Positions 4,386 through 5,726 of a DNA stretch of 5,726 nt are shown here, one piece after another. The translations under genes were made by a program, and so were the position numbers. Within the stretch, counting starts at the first letter, position 1. The number at the start of each line of letters is the position of its first letter. Source of the DNA: an uncultured Selenomonadales bacterium (lineage in GTDB: Bacteria > Bacillota_C > Negativicutes > Selenomonadales > Selenomonadaceae). Location of the stretch: contig CALGGX010000163.1 in assembly GCA_937916025.1 (NCBI GenBank), forward strand, positions 1 to 5,726. Direction: 5' to 3'. The notes beneath the pieces were generated by a model. It was not told the origin of the DNA, made no database searches, and saw only the letters and a program-made list of their open reading frames with translations.

Positions 4386-5726
4386 GTTTTTTGCCAGTAC
4401 TCGAGCACTTGTCGAATTTCTTCATCGTCCGGCAAAAAAAGATTGTCGTCAAAATTATTCTCGGCAACAATTTGCTTGACGGCGGCGAGTTTTTCATCGT
4501 CGAGCGAATTGAATGCCGCGCGCCACTCTGCCGTCAAATTGTCTTCATACTTCAGCCGATTGATGATGAACTCTTCCGGCATCCACAACAACTCGCGAAA
4601 TTCGTCGAGATCGCGCCCGAATGCCTTCAAGAAAAATTCTTTGCCGCGTCCGATCTTGCCCTTCGTCGAGTTCATCACTGCCTGCACCGCGCGGATGAAT
4701 TTTTTATTCCAGTGCTCGCCGATATAATTCCGATTGGAAAAATATTTTTCGTCTCGGATTGGGTGATATCGCATGGGGAAGGAATAAATCCGCACGTCGA
4801 GTTCTTCGCACAGCTCGACGTTTAACCGCATTCGATTGTACAGTTCCTCCGGCGTGTCATGGAAATTGTACAGCAGATAATTCGACAGTTCCTCGATGCC
4901 GTACTTTGCGGCGAGTCGGACGGCGCGCTCGTAAATGTCTCGTTGCTCCCAATGATCAAACGCAATCCGAAGCGGACGAATATTGATCTCGGCGAGCAAT
5001 TTCATGTTGTCGTCGTTGATCAATCGCGCGTCGACGCCTTGATTGAAATCGATATGGCGTTTGCGGCTGATTTGCTTGAAATGCTTCTCAAAATACGCCC
5101 GCGCGATCGGATCGAAGGCAATGATTTGATCGATGGTTGCAGTTTCGGGATATAACAGCAGACGTTGCTCGCGCTCGAGATAAAAGTCCGCGCTTTGATT
5201 TTTGCTGAGCTTGTCGAGCCGCGCGGCGAGCTTGTCGTAAATGCCGATCATTTTTCTGATGTAAGCTCGATTGTTGAAACTGCAATTGCCGAAACCGGTC
5301 GTCAAATTCCGAAAAGCGATCTCGTACTCGCTGTCGGGAATGTAAGTCGCGCCTTTCGCGAAGCCGATCGCTTTGATCTCGTCGATGATGCGATCGAACT
5401 CGGTCGAGGCGAGCACGTTGTTATCCATCAACAGCAACTCGCGTTTCTTGCCGAAATTGCGATCGACATACGCGATCTGCTCTCGGATGCTGACGAAGTT
5501 TTTGTAAATCGGCTCGAGCGTCGGCACCGCGCAGAACGGACACCGTCGAATGCAACCGCGCGTGGTATATCCGAAATACGCATCGCTCGCCGGATATTCG
5601 TAATCGATTTCGTCGAGAATGGAATAATCGAGAGGGAGCCGATCGATGATCGTCGGATCGTTTGCATCGATATCGCCCGGCTTGTCGAGCAAACCTCTGT
5701 GTATTTCGATCGATCCCCCCCCCCCC
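4382..5726 (-). CDS. Radical SAM protein, 5'-truncated
   Basis: This is a radical S-adenosylmethionine enzyme of unknown substrate. It carries the [4Fe-4S] cluster motif CIRRCPFC (CX3CX2C, residues 47-54 counting from the TTG at 5692) within GYTTRGC, a form common in B12-binding-domain/MiaB-like radical SAM proteins. Further family-like blocks are LLLMDNN (86-92), FNQGVDARL (216-224), RIAFDHWEQRD (242-252) and NYLLYNFHDTPEELY (271-285), consistent with a TIM-barrel core. A helical C-terminal part of about 110 residues follows. The frame is open through the TTG to the window edge (GSIEIHRGLLDKPGD...), so the TTG is internal and the N-terminus is missing. From memory of relatives, roughly 120-150 residues are absent, probably a cobalamin-binding-like domain. 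Its stop overlaps the lipoprotein promoter, and no terminator separates the genes. No functional link to ccm is evident. Confidence 0.87.
   Translation of the reverse strand, partial: GGGGSIEIHRGLLDKPGDIDANDPTIIDRLPLDYSILDEIDYEYPASDAYFGYTTRGCIRRCPFCAVPTLEPIYKNFVSIREQIAYVDRNFGKKRELLLMDNNVLASTEFDRIIDEIKAIGFAKGATYIPDSEYEIAFRNLTTGFGNCSFNNRAYIRKMIGIYDKLAARLDKLSKNQSADFYLEREQRLLLYPETATIDQIIAFDPIARAYFEKHFKQISRKRHIDFNQGVDARLINDDNMKLLAEINIRPLRIAFDHWEQRDIYERAVRLAAKYGIEELSNYLLYNFHDTPEELYNRMRLNVELCEELDVRIYSFPMRYHPIRDEKYFSNRNYIGEHWNKKFIRAVQAVMNSTKGKIGRGKEFFLKAFGRDLDEFRELLWMPEEFIINRLKYEDNLTAEWRAAFNSLDDEKLAAVKQIVAENNFDDNLFLPDDEEIRQVLEYWQKT
5715..5726. repeat. 12-base C run (G run in coding sense) at the window edge
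   Basis: The last 12 bases are all C. On the minus strand they would encode Gly codons in the radical SAM frame. Such a run at a sequence end may be where an assembly stopped or a sequencing artefact; a genuine slippage tract is also possible. The reading frame upstream of it cannot be trusted. Confidence 0.6.

Noticed and set aside
1..5726. CRISPR arrays, insertion sequences, tRNA or rRNA genes, phage or defence genes
   Set aside because: No spaced direct repeats, transposase motifs, terminal inverted repeats or RNA-gene signatures were seen on either strand.

Overview
Every gene I can support lies on the minus strand, so the window reads from right (5726) to left (1). Both ends cut through genes. 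It looks like chromosomal DNA from a Gram-negative-type anaerobe: it encodes a lipoprotein and a cytochrome c maturation (Ccm) system whose CcmE is the cysteine variant known from sulfate reducers, related anaerobes and archaea. A selenomonad/Negativicutes or deltaproteobacterial source is my guess; no taxonomic marker is present. There are no mobile-element, CRISPR, tRNA or rRNA signals.

In transcription order: (1) 5726-4382, a 5'-truncated radical SAM protein of the CX3CX2C type, ending at a 12-base G run (coding sense) on the window edge. (2) 4385-3543, a self-contained unit: a strong sigma70-like promoter whose -35 box overlaps the radical SAM stop codon, a good ribosome binding site, a lipoprotein with three tandem 18-residue repeats, and a rho-independent terminator. 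(3) 3459-1, a second unit: an extended -10 promoter, a Crp/Fnr-family regulator, then ccmA, ccmB, ccmC, ccmE and the first 158 codons of ccmF. These genes are 19 nt apart or closer, or overlap by 4 nt, so they are almost certainly one operon.

The Ccm genes act together. CcmA and CcmB (with CcmC) form an ABC-type complex that loads heme onto the membrane-anchored chaperone CcmE. CcmF then takes part in attaching that heme to apocytochromes outside the cytoplasmic membrane. No ccmD lies between ccmC and ccmE. CcmE carries CPSKY (a CxxxY motif) in place of the classical HxxxY. Both points fit the streamlined 'system I*' rather than the E. coli arrangement. The regulator heading the operon lacks the FNR iron-sulfur cysteines and the usual cAMP-contact residues, so its signal is unknown. 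It is a plausible dedicated controller of cytochrome c assembly.

The window is mostly an ordinary, well-organised operon. The points most worth a second look are the Cys-type CcmE with no ccmD, the co-transcribed regulator of unknown signal, the non-canonical ATPase motifs in CcmA, the repeat lipoprotein, the G tract at the edge and a marked excess of the palindrome CGATCG.
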